64,000 nt of DNA from Streptomyces sp. NBC_00490 (GTDB taxonomy: Bacteria > Actinomycetota > Actinomycetes > Streptomycetales > Streptomycetaceae). The position numbers and the translations under genes were made by a program. Positions 35,116 to 42,083 of the stretch are shown piece by piece. The notes under the pieces are model-generated. The model was not told the DNA's origin. It made no database searches and worked only from the letters and a program-made list of their open reading frames with translations. Numbering within the stretch: position 1 is the stretch's first letter; every line of letters begins with the position of its first letter. Where the stretch lies: positions 4,216,001 through 4,280,000 of the forward strand of contig NZ_CP107869.1 in assembly GCF_036013645.1 (NCBI RefSeq), given 5' to 3'.

Positions 35116-35896
35116 CATCGAGCAGACCCCCGACATGAACCCCGCCGACAAGCGGCCCGGCGGCGAGCTGATCCGCCTGGAGCAGGTCACCAAGCGGTTC
35201 GGGGACAACACCGTCCTGGACCATCTGGACTTCTCCGTCGAGGCCGGCAAGCACGTCACCCTCATCGGGCCCTCCGGATCGGGCAAGACCACGATCCTGC
35301 GGCTGCTGATGACGCTGACCAAGCCCGACGAGGGGATCATCACCGTCGACGGGCAGCAGCTGTTCCCCGCGCCGGAGAAGCAGGTCCGCGAGATCCGCAA
35401 GCAGATAGGCATGGTGTTCCAGCAGTTCAACCTGTTCCCGAACATGTCGGCGCTCAGGAACATCACCGAGGCGCCCGTCACCGTGCTCGGCATGTCCAAG
35501 GACGAGGCGGAGGCGCGCGCGCTCGAGCTGCTCGACCTGGTGGGCCTGGCCGACAAGCGCGACGCCCGCCCCTCCCAGCTCTCCGGCGGCCAGCAGCAGC
35601 GGGTGGCGATCGCGCGGGCGCTGGCGATGCGGCCGAAGGTGCTGCTGCTGGACGAGGTGACCTCCGCGCTGGACCCGGAGCTGGTCGCGGGCGTCCTGGA
35701 CGTGCTCCGGGACATCGCCCACACCACCGACATCACGATGCTCTGTGTGACCCACGAGATGAATTTCGCCCGGGACATCTCGGACCAGGTCCTGATGTTC
35801 GACTCCGGGCGGATCATCGAGTCCGGTCCGCCGGAGCAGATCTTCAGCGAGCCGGCGAAGGACCGGACACGGGAATTTCTCAGCGCGGTGCTCTGA
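35105..35896 (+). CDS. ehuA: EhuA-like amino acid ABC ATPase
   Basis: A 263-residue ATPase with Walker A LIGPSGSGKTTILR (near 55-68), Q-loop VFQQFNLFPNMS, signature LSGGQQQRVAIARAL, Walker B VLLLDEVTSALD and H-loop VTHEM. The start appears to be a rare TTG at 35105, overlapping ehuD, with GGAG upstream; ATG 35135 would cost ten residues ahead of the ATPase domain and is an alternative. It energises the EhuBCD importer. Confidence 0.88.
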   Translation: MSTDIEQTPDMNPADKRPGGELIRLEQVTKRFGDNTVLDHLDFSVEAGKHVTLIGPSGSGKTTILRLLMTLTKPDEGIITVDGQQLFPAPEKQVREIRKQIGMVFQQFNLFPNMSALRNITEAPVTVLGMSKDEAEARALELLDLVGLADKRDARPSQLSGGQQQRVAIARALAMRPKVLLLDEVTSALDPELVAGVLDVLRDIAHTTDITMLCVTHEMNFARDISDQVLMFDSGRIIESGPPEQIFSEPAKDRTREFLSAVL

Positions 35897-35948
35897 CTAC
35901 AAGAAGTGAAGGGCCCGATGTGCGAGGTCCCGTCGATGGGGCATGACT

Positions 35949-35962
35949 TTGGCATATGCCAA
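35949..35962. promoter_or_regulatory. Palindrome TTGGCATATGCCAA upstream of the IclR-type gene
   Basis: A perfect 14-bp palindrome in the 205-nt gap between ehuA and the IclR-type regulator. Its core TGGCATATGCCA is repeated at 22462-22475. It may be an operator for autoregulation, or shared by one regulator with the second locus. Confidence 0.55.
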
Positions 35963-36101
35963 CGGGCCAGCGCCGCTGCTGAGAGGGATGGAATATCGTC
36001 AACAGGCCCTCACTTCAAGCCTCTTGCCCGTTATCGTGGAGAGGATTAGCTGTCCGGATTACGGCCCCAGTTGTAGAGCGACTGAGCGCAGGGGGAAGAC
36101 C

Positions 36102-36860
36102 GTGGCGCTGAAGCACGAGCCGACCGCGCCGAACCACTCGGCCCAGGACGCGCTGCGCGTCCTGGAGGCCGTGGCGCGGCACACCACCGGAGTCACCGAT
36201 ACCGAGCTCGCCAAGCAGACCGACATCGACCCGGAGCGCCTGACCACGCTCCTGCTGATGCTGCGCCGCGAGGGCTACGTCGAGCAGGTCGCCGACGGCG
36301 CGTACGTCACGGGGGACGCGCTGACCCGTCTCGGTTCCGCGCACGACCGTGAGCAGGCCTTGCGCGAGACGCTCCAGCGCACGCTGGACCGGCTGCGCGA
36401 CTCGGTCGGCGCTGCCGTCTATCTCAGCCGTTACGTGGACGGCGAGGTCACCATCACCCAGTACGCGGACGGGCCCACGACCCCGGTGGTCAACGAGTGG
36501 GTCGACTTCCGCTACTCCGCCCACGCCACCGCGCTCGGCAAGAGTCTGCTGGGCCAGCTGGACAACAACAGCCGCCGCGACCACCTCTCCCGGCACAAGA
36601 TGGCCCGCCTCACCTCGCGGACCATCACCAGCGACAAGCTCCTGCTGTCCCGCCTGGAGTCCCAGCCGCCGACGGTGCCCCACCTCGACCTCCAGGAGTA
36701 CGCGGTGGGCACGGTCTGCGCGGCCGTCCCGATCACCGCGGGCTCATCGGTGGGCTGCCTGGCCCTCTCCCTCCCCGTCGAGCACGCCCACCGGCTCCGC
36801 CAGGCGGCGGACGCCCTGAACAGGAACGCGGCCCCGGTACTGCTCAGCCTCGCCATCTGA
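36102..36860 (+). CDS. IclR-family transcriptional regulator
   Basis: A 252-residue regulator with an N-terminal winged helix (about 10-70, TDTELAKQTDIDPERLTTLL) and a C-terminal IclR ligand-binding domain with the hallmark YSAHATALGKSLLGQL near 145. GTG 36102 follows GGGGGAAG. It lies downstream of the Ehu operon, 205 nt away, and is the best candidate to regulate it. The effector is unknown. Confidence 0.85.
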   Translation: MALKHEPTAPNHSAQDALRVLEAVARHTTGVTDTELAKQTDIDPERLTTLLLMLRREGYVEQVADGAYVTGDALTRLGSAHDREQALRETLQRTLDRLRDSVGAAVYLSRYVDGEVTITQYADGPTTPVVNEWVDFRYSAHATALGKSLLGQLDNNSRRDHLSRHKMARLTSRTITSDKLLLSRLESQPPTVPHLDLQEYAVGTVCAAVPITAGSSVGCLALSLPVEHAHRLRQAADALNRNAAPVLLSLAI

Positions 36861-36904
36861 GGCCCCCCACCGGTGGTCAGAAGCACGCCCCAGGACCGGG
36901 TACT

Positions 36905-36949
36905 ATTTTCTTCGTCGCCAGCCGCGAGGCAAGAAAATGCAGCTGGCGA
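36905..36949 (+). promoter_or_regulatory. Interleaved inverted repeats in the leader of tRNA-Lys copy 2
   Basis: ATTTTCTT at 36905-36912 pairs with AAGAAAAT at 36931-36938, and TCGCCAGC at 36915-36922 pairs with GCTGGCGA at 36942-36949. The order a-b-a'-b' is the topology of an H-type pseudoknot. It overlaps a TACTAT box at 36901-36906, a plausible -10 of the tRNA gene, so only part of it may be transcribed. The AT-rich run stands out in this GC-rich DNA. Confidence 0.5.
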
Positions 36950-36956
36950 GAGTCAT

Positions 36957-37030
36957 GCGCCGCTAGCTCAGTTGGTTAGAGCAGCTGACTCTTAATCAGC
37001 GGGTCCGGGGTTCGAGTCCCTGGCGGCGCA
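36957..37030 (+). tRNA. tRNA-Lys (CTT), copy 2
   Basis: A 74-nt cloverleaf identical in sequence to copy 1: acceptor GCGCCGC/GCGGCGC, anticodon CTT, discriminator A, no encoded CCA. It is the head of a tandem array of its own 3' half. Confidence 0.97.
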
Positions 37031-37035
37031 CTTCA

Positions 37036-37067
37036 GAAGGGCCTCTCGTGGGAGCGAGGGGCCCTTC
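37036..37067 (+). terminator. Terminator of tRNA-Lys copy 2
   Basis: A hairpin with arms GAAGGGC and GCCCTTC, extended inward by CTCTCG/CGAGGG pairing. It starts 6 nt after the tRNA and is repeated in each downstream 136-bp unit. Confidence 0.75.
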
Positions 37068-37130
37068 GGCATGCTGGGGGTACGCGAGGGGCGGCCGGGG
37101 GTCCGGGGGTTGTCCCCCGGGGGATGCAGC

Positions 37131-37166
37131 ATCAGCGGGTCCGGGGTTCGAGTCCCTGGCGGCGCA
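37131..37166 (+). pseudogene. Ghost tRNA-Lys 3' half (locus 2, first)
   Basis: 36 nt identical to tRNA-Lys from the 3' anticodon-stem arm to the discriminator base; D arm and anticodon absent. Confidence 0.9.
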
Positions 37167-37266
37167 CTTCAGAAGGGCCTCTCGTGGGAGCGAGGGGCCC
37201 TTCGGCATGCTGGGGGTACGCGAGGGGCGGCCGGGGGTCCGGGGGTTGTCCCCCGGGGGATGCAGC

Positions 37267-37302
37267 ATCAGCGGGTCCGGGGTTCGAGTCCCTGGCGGCG
37301 CA
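37267..37302 (+). pseudogene. Ghost tRNA-Lys 3' half (locus 2, second)
   Basis: Identical to the first ghost, 136 bp further on. Confidence 0.9.
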
Positions 37303-37402
37303 CTTCAGAAGGGCCTCTCGTGGGAGCGAGGGGCCCTTCGGCATGCTGGGGGTGCGCGAGGGGCGGCCGGGGGTCCGGGGGTTGTGCCCCGGGGGATGCA
37401 GC

Positions 37403-37438
37403 ATCAGCGGGTCCGGGGTTCGAGTCCCTGGCGGCGCA
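37403..37438 (+). pseudogene. Ghost tRNA-Lys 3' half (locus 2, third)
   Basis: Identical to the first ghost. On the other strand it supplies the last codons and stop (37404-37406) of the acyl-CoA synthetase gene. Confidence 0.9.
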
Positions 37439-39053
37439 CTTCAGAAGGGCCTCTCGTGGGAGCGAGGGGTCCTTCGATGTCTTGGGGGGTCAGTTTCCGG
37501 TAGGTCCGTTCGCCTGGTGGGCGCCACCAGACCGGGTCGGTGCAGCGGAAGCCTTCTCTGCGCAGCAGGGCGCGGTGGATCTTGTTCGTCGCCGTGACCG
37601 GCATCCGGTCCAGGACCCGGACGAACCGGGGCGCCATCTTCGTCCCGAGGTCGGGCTGCGCGGCCAGAAACGCGGCGAACCGCTCCGGTTCGAAGCTCCC
37701 GGCGATCGCCGCCATCACCTGGTCCCCGGTCACCGGGTCCGGCACCGCGTAGACGGCGACGGAGCCGGCACCCTCGTATCGCGCCAGGATGTTCTCGATC
37801 ATCGCGGCGGCCAGGTTCTCGCTGTCGACGCGCAGCCGGTCGTCCGTGCGGCCCGCGAAATAGAGGTAGCCGTCGGAGTCCCGGCAGAACAAATCCCCCG
37901 TCCAGTACCAGCCGTCCCGCCGCCGCTCCCCCTCCGCCTCCGGATTCCGCCAGTACCCCTCGAAGGGGTTCGGGCCCTGGTTGACCAGCTCCCCGATCGC
38001 CTCGTCGCCGTTGAGCAGCCGCCCGGCCGCGTCGAAGAGGGCCGCCGGGCACTCCTTGCGCGACTCCGGATCGAGGACGACGAGCCCGGGCCCCGCCCGT
38101 CCGACGGCACCGGACGGCGTGCCCGGCGACCACTGCACGGCCGCCCCGCCCTCCGAGGACCCGTACCCCTCCACCAGCCGCACCCCGAACCGCCGCTCGA
38201 AGGCCGCGGCGTCCACGGCCCCGGCCTCGGTGCCGAAGCCCACGCGGAGCGGATTGTCCCGGTCGTCGTCGCGCTCCGGGGTGGCCAGGAGGTACTGCAC
38301 GGCCCGGCCCACATACGTGAAGTACGTCGCCCGGTAGCGCCGTACGTCCGCCAGGAACCCCGACGCCGAGAACCGCCGCCGCAGCGCGACCCCCGCCCCG
38401 GCCGCGAGCGCGGGGGCCCAGTCGGCGATCACCGCGTTGCCGTGGAACATCGGCATGCAGATGTAGTGGACGTCGTCGGGCCCGACCCCGAACTGGTCGG
38501 CCAGCGCGCGCCCCGCGGCGGCCAGTCGGCCCTGTGTGCAGATCGCGGCCTTGGGGGCGCCGGTGGAGCCCGAGGTGAAGTACAGGAGGAGGCGGTCGTC
38601 CGGGGTGGCGGCGGCGGCGTCCGGTCGGGCGTCGGCGTACGGCGCGAGGACGGCCTCGTACTCCTCCGTGCCGGTCACCAGCACCCGGACGCCCGGCAGT
38701 TCGAGGCCCTCCAGCAGTGGCAGCTGGGCCGGCTCGGTGACCAGGACGCGGCATTCGGTGTGCAGGATGTCGCGGGCCAGTTCGGGGCCGCGGCGGGTGG
38801 GGTTGATGCCGGCGACGGCGGCGCGGGCGAGGGCGGCCGCGCTCAACCAGAGGGGGTATTCAGGGGTGTTGTCGAGGAGGACGCCGATATGGGCGCCCGG
38901 CGGCAGCGAGTCGGTCAGCAGCGCCGCCCGGGCCGCGGCGGCGGCCGCGACCTGGTGATGGGTGAGGGTCCGTTCCTCGAACCACAGCCCCGGCCGGTGG
39001 TCGTCCCACCGGGCGGCGACGAGTTCCGCGACCCTGCGCCTGTTGGACTCCAT
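37404..39053 (-). CDS. Acyl-CoA synthetase (AMP-forming), FadD-type, with repeat-encoded tail
   Basis: A 549-residue adenylate-forming ligase. The phosphate-binding motif is LLLYFTSGSTGAPKAAICTQ (near 170), the A5-type motif VEGYGSSEGGAAV (near 310), and the A7/A8 motifs YWTGDLFCRDSDGYLYFAGR and DDRLRVDSENL. It activates a fatty or aromatic acid as acyl-AMP and acyl-CoA. Family members normally end shortly after the region seen here as YRKLTPQD. About 23 further residues, ending RRQGLEPRTR, are encoded by the antisense of the terminator and ghost tRNA-Lys half. The natural stop seems to have been lost to the repeat. Confidence 0.88.
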   Translation of the reverse strand: MESNRRRVAELVAARWDDHRPGLWFEERTLTHHQVAAAAAARAALLTDSLPPGAHIGVLLDNTPEYPLWLSAAALARAAVAGINPTRRGPELARDILHTECRVLVTEPAQLPLLEGLELPGVRVLVTGTEEYEAVLAPYADARPDAAAATPDDRLLLYFTSGSTGAPKAAICTQGRLAAAGRALADQFGVGPDDVHYICMPMFHGNAVIADWAPALAAGAGVALRRRFSASGFLADVRRYRATYFTYVGRAVQYLLATPERDDDRDNPLRVGFGTEAGAVDAAAFERRFGVRLVEGYGSSEGGAAVQWSPGTPSGAVGRAGPGLVVLDPESRKECPAALFDAAGRLLNGDEAIGELVNQGPNPFEGYWRNPEAEGERRRDGWYWTGDLFCRDSDGYLYFAGRTDDRLRVDSENLAAAMIENILARYEGAGSVAVYAVPDPVTGDQVMAAIAGSFEPERFAAFLAAQPDLGTKMAPRFVRVLDRMPVTATNKIHRALLRREGFRCTDPVWWRPPGERTYRKLTPQDIEGPLAPTRGPSEVRRQGLEPRTR

Positions 39054-39117
39054 GGCGGCGCACGGTAGTTGATGGACCGTCAGATGTGGAGACCCGTGAG
39101 GTCATGGGGTCACGAGC

Positions 39118-39633
39118 TCACGGGGTCAGCGTCACGCCGTCCACGACGACGGTGTTGGTGGTGTCGTCGACATCGTCGCCGAAGCCGAACTCGTCGGACA
39201 TCGCGTGGAACGTGACCATGAAGCCGACGCAGAACACCACGAACACCCCGAGGAACGCCAGGATGCCCACGGTGGACGCCGCCAGCCTGCCACGCTGCGG
39301 CGGCTTGGCCGTGGCGACCACGTTCTGGCCCTCGGCGTAGTGGATGGTGACGAAGTCGCCCTCGACGTTGGTCGCCGGCCCGTTCTCCTCCTCGAAGCGG
39401 ACCGTGCGGCCGTCGCGGGCGGTGAACTCGTAGACATGGTGCAGCGTGGTGCTCACGGACGAGTCGCCACCGCCGCCGTGCATCGTCGTGAACACCCGCA
39501 GACAGCGCCCCTCGGCCGTCAGCCCGCTGTTCCAGGCACTGCGGATCTGCAGCGAGCGCCGCAGCACCCGGTAGGAGAGGTAGAGAACTCCGGCCAGCAT
39601 GAGGCTGGGTACGAGGTAGAAGACGACGTCCAT
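39118..39633 (-). CDS. DUF3592-type membrane protein
   Basis: A 171-residue protein with a membrane segment at each end (VFYLVPSLMLAGVLYLSYRV and LAASTVGILAFLGVFVVFCV) and a beta-rich DUF3592-like middle (RTVRFEEENGPATNVEGDFV, TIHYAEGQNVV). Function unknown. The next upstream gene is a relative, and the two are co-directional 76 nt apart, so the pair may be an operon born of duplication. Confidence 0.8.
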   Translation of the reverse strand: MDVVFYLVPSLMLAGVLYLSYRVLRRSLQIRSAWNSGLTAEGRCLRVFTTMHGGGGDSSVSTTLHHVYEFTARDGRTVRFEEENGPATNVEGDFVTIHYAEGQNVVATAKPPQRGRLAASTVGILAFLGVFVVFCVGFMVTFHAMSDEFGFGDDVDDTTNTVVVDGVTLTP

Positions 39634-39709
39634 GGTGCTTCCCCCGGTCAAAGTACTGATCGTGGAGGGAACGTACCCGCCGGGAGCACCGGACTGTCTC
39701 AAGTAAGGC

Positions 39710-40141
39710 TCAGAGTTCCGGCACGGTCGTCCAGGCGTACAGGATCGCGATGACGGCCGCCCCGATGAAGAACAGTCCGAACACCATGCCCGCCGTGTCC
39801 TTGCCTGGCTGCGGCTCGGAAGCGGTGGCCTTCTCGGGGTCCGCGGGCGTGTAGTACACGAGGACCTCCTCGCCGCCGGCGCGGTCCCGGGGGCCGCCGC
39901 TCTCCTTGAAGCGGACCGCGAGGCCGTCGCCGGTGGTGTAGTCGTACTCGTGCCACTGCACGCGCCGGGCCACGTTGTTGACCATCTGGGTCGTGGCCCA
40001 GGCGCGCACCACCCGTGCCCGGGCGGTCAGTCCGCTCTCCCAGGCGGCTCGCCGCTCCCTGGTCCGGCGTACGAGTGCGTACCCGCCCCAGACCAGGAGG
40101 GCGATCATCAGGGGCATCACTATGTTGAAGTAGGGATTCAC
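39710..40141 (-). CDS. DUF3592-type membrane protein
   Basis: A 143-residue relative of the downstream gene: N-terminal membrane helix (IVMPLMIALLVWGGYALV), middle domain (GLAVRFKESGGPRDRAGGEE, VLVYYTPADPEKA) and C-terminal helix (GMVFGLFFIGAAVIAILYAW). The GTG at 40141 is the likely start. Function unknown. Confidence 0.8.
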   Translation of the reverse strand: MNPYFNIVMPLMIALLVWGGYALVRRTRERRAAWESGLTARARVVRAWATTQMVNNVARRVQWHEYDYTTGDGLAVRFKESGGPRDRAGGEEVLVYYTPADPEKATASEPQPGKDTAGMVFGLFFIGAAVIAILYAWTTVPEL

Positions 40142-40175
40142 GGAACGCGGACCCTACCGGAGTTGATCAGTTCGG

Positions 40176-40781
40176 TCAGAAGGTGACGTCCGAGCAGGCG
40201 TAGAACGCGTTGCCGGTGTCCGCGACCGTCCATACCGCGAGGATCACGTGGTGGCCGCTCAGGCCCGACGGCAGGGTGCCGCTGTGGGAGAGGGTGGCCG
40301 GGGGCTGCTGGCTGTTGTACGGGACCGTGAGGAACGGGGTCAGGTTGAGGTCGGAGCGGGCGAGGTTGTGGCTCTGGTTCCAGCCCGCCTTCGTGACGTA
40401 GTACTTGAAGTCCGTGGTGGCGTGGCGTGCGGTGAACTGCCAGCGGAAGGTGTAGCTCTGACCGCCCGTCACCCTGGTGGTGGGCCAGGCGCCGCCCGAG
40501 GGGGTCTTAGGCGAGCTGAGCTGGCTGAACCGGCTGTTACCGCCGCTGCAGATCGTCCCGTCGGCCGGGCCGGACCCGGGGAAGCCCTTGGGGCCCTCCA
40601 CACTCTGCGGCTCCCACTGGATGTCGCCGCAGTTGGTCACGGTGCCGTTCTGACAGAGCTTCTGCCGGCTGACGGGGAGGTCGGTGTAGCCGTGTCCGCT
40701 CGCGCCGCCGGAGGAGAGTACGAGGGCTCCGGCCGCGCTGAGGCCCAGCACGGCGGCGTACCACTTGGTCTTTTTGCGCAT
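40176..40781 (-). CDS. lpmP: AA10 lytic polysaccharide monooxygenase
   Basis: A 201-residue secreted copper enzyme. The signal peptide ends at GGASG, leaving His as the mature N-terminus (HGYTDLPVSRQKLC), the first half of the copper histidine brace. The second His lies in the middle (TARHATTDFKYY). Single-domain AA10 enzymes oxidatively cleave chitin or cellulose. In S. lividans a homologue in the same neighbourhood as cslA/glxA, named LpmP as I recall, helps extracellular glucans pass the peptidoglycan; the symbol rests on that context. Two DasR-like sites lie upstream, at 47 and 87 nt before the start, consistent with control by amino-sugar metabolism. Confidence 0.88.
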   Translation of the reverse strand: MRKKTKWYAAVLGLSAAGALVLSSGGASGHGYTDLPVSRQKLCQNGTVTNCGDIQWEPQSVEGPKGFPGSGPADGTICSGGNSRFSQLSSPKTPSGGAWPTTRVTGGQSYTFRWQFTARHATTDFKYYVTKAGWNQSHNLARSDLNLTPFLTVPYNSQQPPATLSHSGTLPSGLSGHHVILAVWTVADTGNAFYACSDVTF

Positions 40782-40826
40782 GCTGCCGCTCCCTGGAGAA
40801 CGTGGGGGAAGTTCAGTGAGCCGTGC

Positions 40827-40838
40827 AGGTCTAGACCA
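40827..40838. promoter_or_regulatory. DasR responsive element (strong) of the LPMO gene
   Basis: Its core on the LPMO strand is TGGTCTAGACCT, a near-perfect dre half-site pair around TCTAGA. It lies 46 nt upstream of the LPMO ATG, in promoter position. Confidence 0.82.
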
Positions 40839-40867
40839 AGTCCCAGATTATTGCCGTTACTTGAGCA

Positions 40868-40881
40868 TGTCCAGACCAATC
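40868..40881. promoter_or_regulatory. Second, weaker dre-like site of the LPMO gene
   Basis: On the LPMO strand it reads ATTGGTCTGGACAT, a match to the left half of the dre (ATTGGTCT) with a degenerate right half. It overlaps the stop of the SPFH gene. Two sites 41 bp apart could allow co-operative repression. Confidence 0.6.
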
Positions 40882-42019
40882 ACTGCCCCGTCTCCCCGCG
40901 TCCCGCGCAGAACGCCACCGTCAAGTCCTTGACCAGCGCCTTGCGTTCGTAGTCGTCCAGTTCCACCAGGCCCCGCATGGTCAGCCGGGTCACCGTGTCC
41001 TCCACCGAGTCCACGACCGACGTCAGCACGCTCGACCGGTGCTGGGCGTCCAGCGCGGCGATCCGGCGGCGGTGCATCGCGGGGGCGACCTCCGGGGCGT
41101 ACTCGACGCGTACCGGCTGCACCGAGAACACCTCCAGGCCGACCGGCCCCGCGTCCGCCGCCACCAGCCGGGTCAGCGCGTCCGTCGCCGAGTCCACCGA
41201 CACCCGCGCCGAGCCCGGCGGCTCCACCGGCACCCGCGCCAGCGCCGCCTCCACGCACTCGCGCAGATACGTCTCGTGGTCCTCGACCCCCAGCGTGGCC
41301 CGCGCGGTGTCCCGCACCCGCCACACCACGAGGACGACGACCCGCAGCGCGACCCCGTTGCCGTCGGCGGCCGGCATCGGCTCGCCGCGCCAGTGCCGCA
41401 GCCGGACATCGACCCGGCGGCGCAGCAGCAGCGGGTTGACCCACATCAGGCCGGTGCGCCGGACCGTGCCCCGGTAGCGGCCGAAGAGGCCGAGCACCCA
41501 GGCCCGTCCGGTCCGCCCGCGCGCCAGCCCGCCGAAGCCGAACAGGCTCAGGGCGCCGGCCCCGGCGTACGCGGCCCACTGGGCGGGACCGAGCCCGGCG
41601 CCGGCGTACTCCGGCAGCCGCAGCGCCTCCACGGCGAGCGGCGAGAGCACGCCCGCCCACCACGAGGCGGTCACGCATCCGGCCATCCCGCAGATCCCGG
41701 CGAGCACGCCCGCCGAGCCGGGCAGCACCCGCGCGGGCCGCTCCACGAGGTCCGGGTCGACCTGGGCCGCGGGGCGCGGTCCGGCCGGTAGCGGGCGCCG
41801 GAAGCGCGGCTGCTCGCCGGTGCCCTGCCGGCGCCCCACGATCGCGGGGCCCAGCGGCACCGGTGCCGGGTCCGGCTCGTCACGGAAGAGCAGGTGGACG
41901 GGGATCTCGGTGGTCACCTCGTTCTGGATGAGCCGGGCGGGCCGGGACGCGGTGACTGTCTCGGCAGGCCCTTCGGGTTCCGGTGTCGATGAGGGGGTGT
42001 GGGACGTGGTCGTGCTCAT
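40880..42019 (-). CDS. SPFH/Band 7-domain membrane protein
   Basis: A 379-residue protein with two membrane segments (around 100-125 and 150-170, with AAYAGAGALSLFGFGGLARG) followed by an SPFH domain (about 185-375) with GNGVALRVVVLVVWRVRDTA and YLRECVEAALARVP, and the coiled-coil-like end MHRRRIAALDAQHRSSVL. ATG 42019 follows GGAGG. Prokaryotic SPFH proteins organise membrane microdomains. It is divergent from nothing and co-directional with the LPMO gene, 98 nt away. Confidence 0.82.
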   Translation of the reverse strand: MSTTTSHTPSSTPEPEGPAETVTASRPARLIQNEVTTEIPVHLLFRDEPDPAPVPLGPAIVGRRQGTGEQPRFRRPLPAGPRPAAQVDPDLVERPARVLPGSAGVLAGICGMAGCVTASWWAGVLSPLAVEALRLPEYAGAGLGPAQWAAYAGAGALSLFGFGGLARGRTGRAWVLGLFGRYRGTVRRTGLMWVNPLLLRRRVDVRLRHWRGEPMPAADGNGVALRVVVLVVWRVRDTARATLGVEDHETYLRECVEAALARVPVEPPGSARVSVDSATDALTRLVAADAGPVGLEVFSVQPVRVEYAPEVAPAMHRRRIAALDAQHRSSVLTSVVDSVEDTVTRLTMRGLVELDDYERKALVKDLTVAFCAGRGETGQ

Positions 42020-42083
42020 GCGTGCCTCCAGCCTCCGCGCCAGAAACGTCATGACAGTGGATGGGTTGGTGCGGGACGGCGGC

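Larger units (their letters stand above)
37031..37438 (+). repeat. Tandem 136-bp repeat of tRNA-Lys terminator and 3' half (locus 2)
   Basis: Three units of 136 bp (37031-37166, 37167-37302, 37303-37438). Each consists of the tRNA terminator, a linker, a GC-rich hairpin (CCGGGGG ... CCCCCGG) and the 36-nt 3' half of tRNA-Lys. Units 1 and 2 are nearly identical; unit 3 has at least two changes, a T-to-G in the linker and a C-to-G in the hairpin loop side. The near identity points to recent or ongoing homogenisation. Confidence 0.93.

Noticed and set aside
37031..37438. CRISPR array
   Set aside because: The units are 136-bp tandem repeats with no unique spacers and consist of tRNA and terminator sequence; there are no cas genes. 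The Cas4-like nuclease is 19 kb away and accompanied by a helicase.
37031..37597. Overlapping repeat-derived frames (SISGSGVRVPGG-type peptides)
   Set aside because: They are translations of tRNA and terminator repeats. Such frames are sometimes annotated as genes in Streptomyces but have no coding support.
37071..39068. A long plus-strand frame opposite the acyl-CoA synthetase
   Set aside because: It starts in the tRNA repeats and is antisense to a gene with clear adenylation motifs; no domain is seen.
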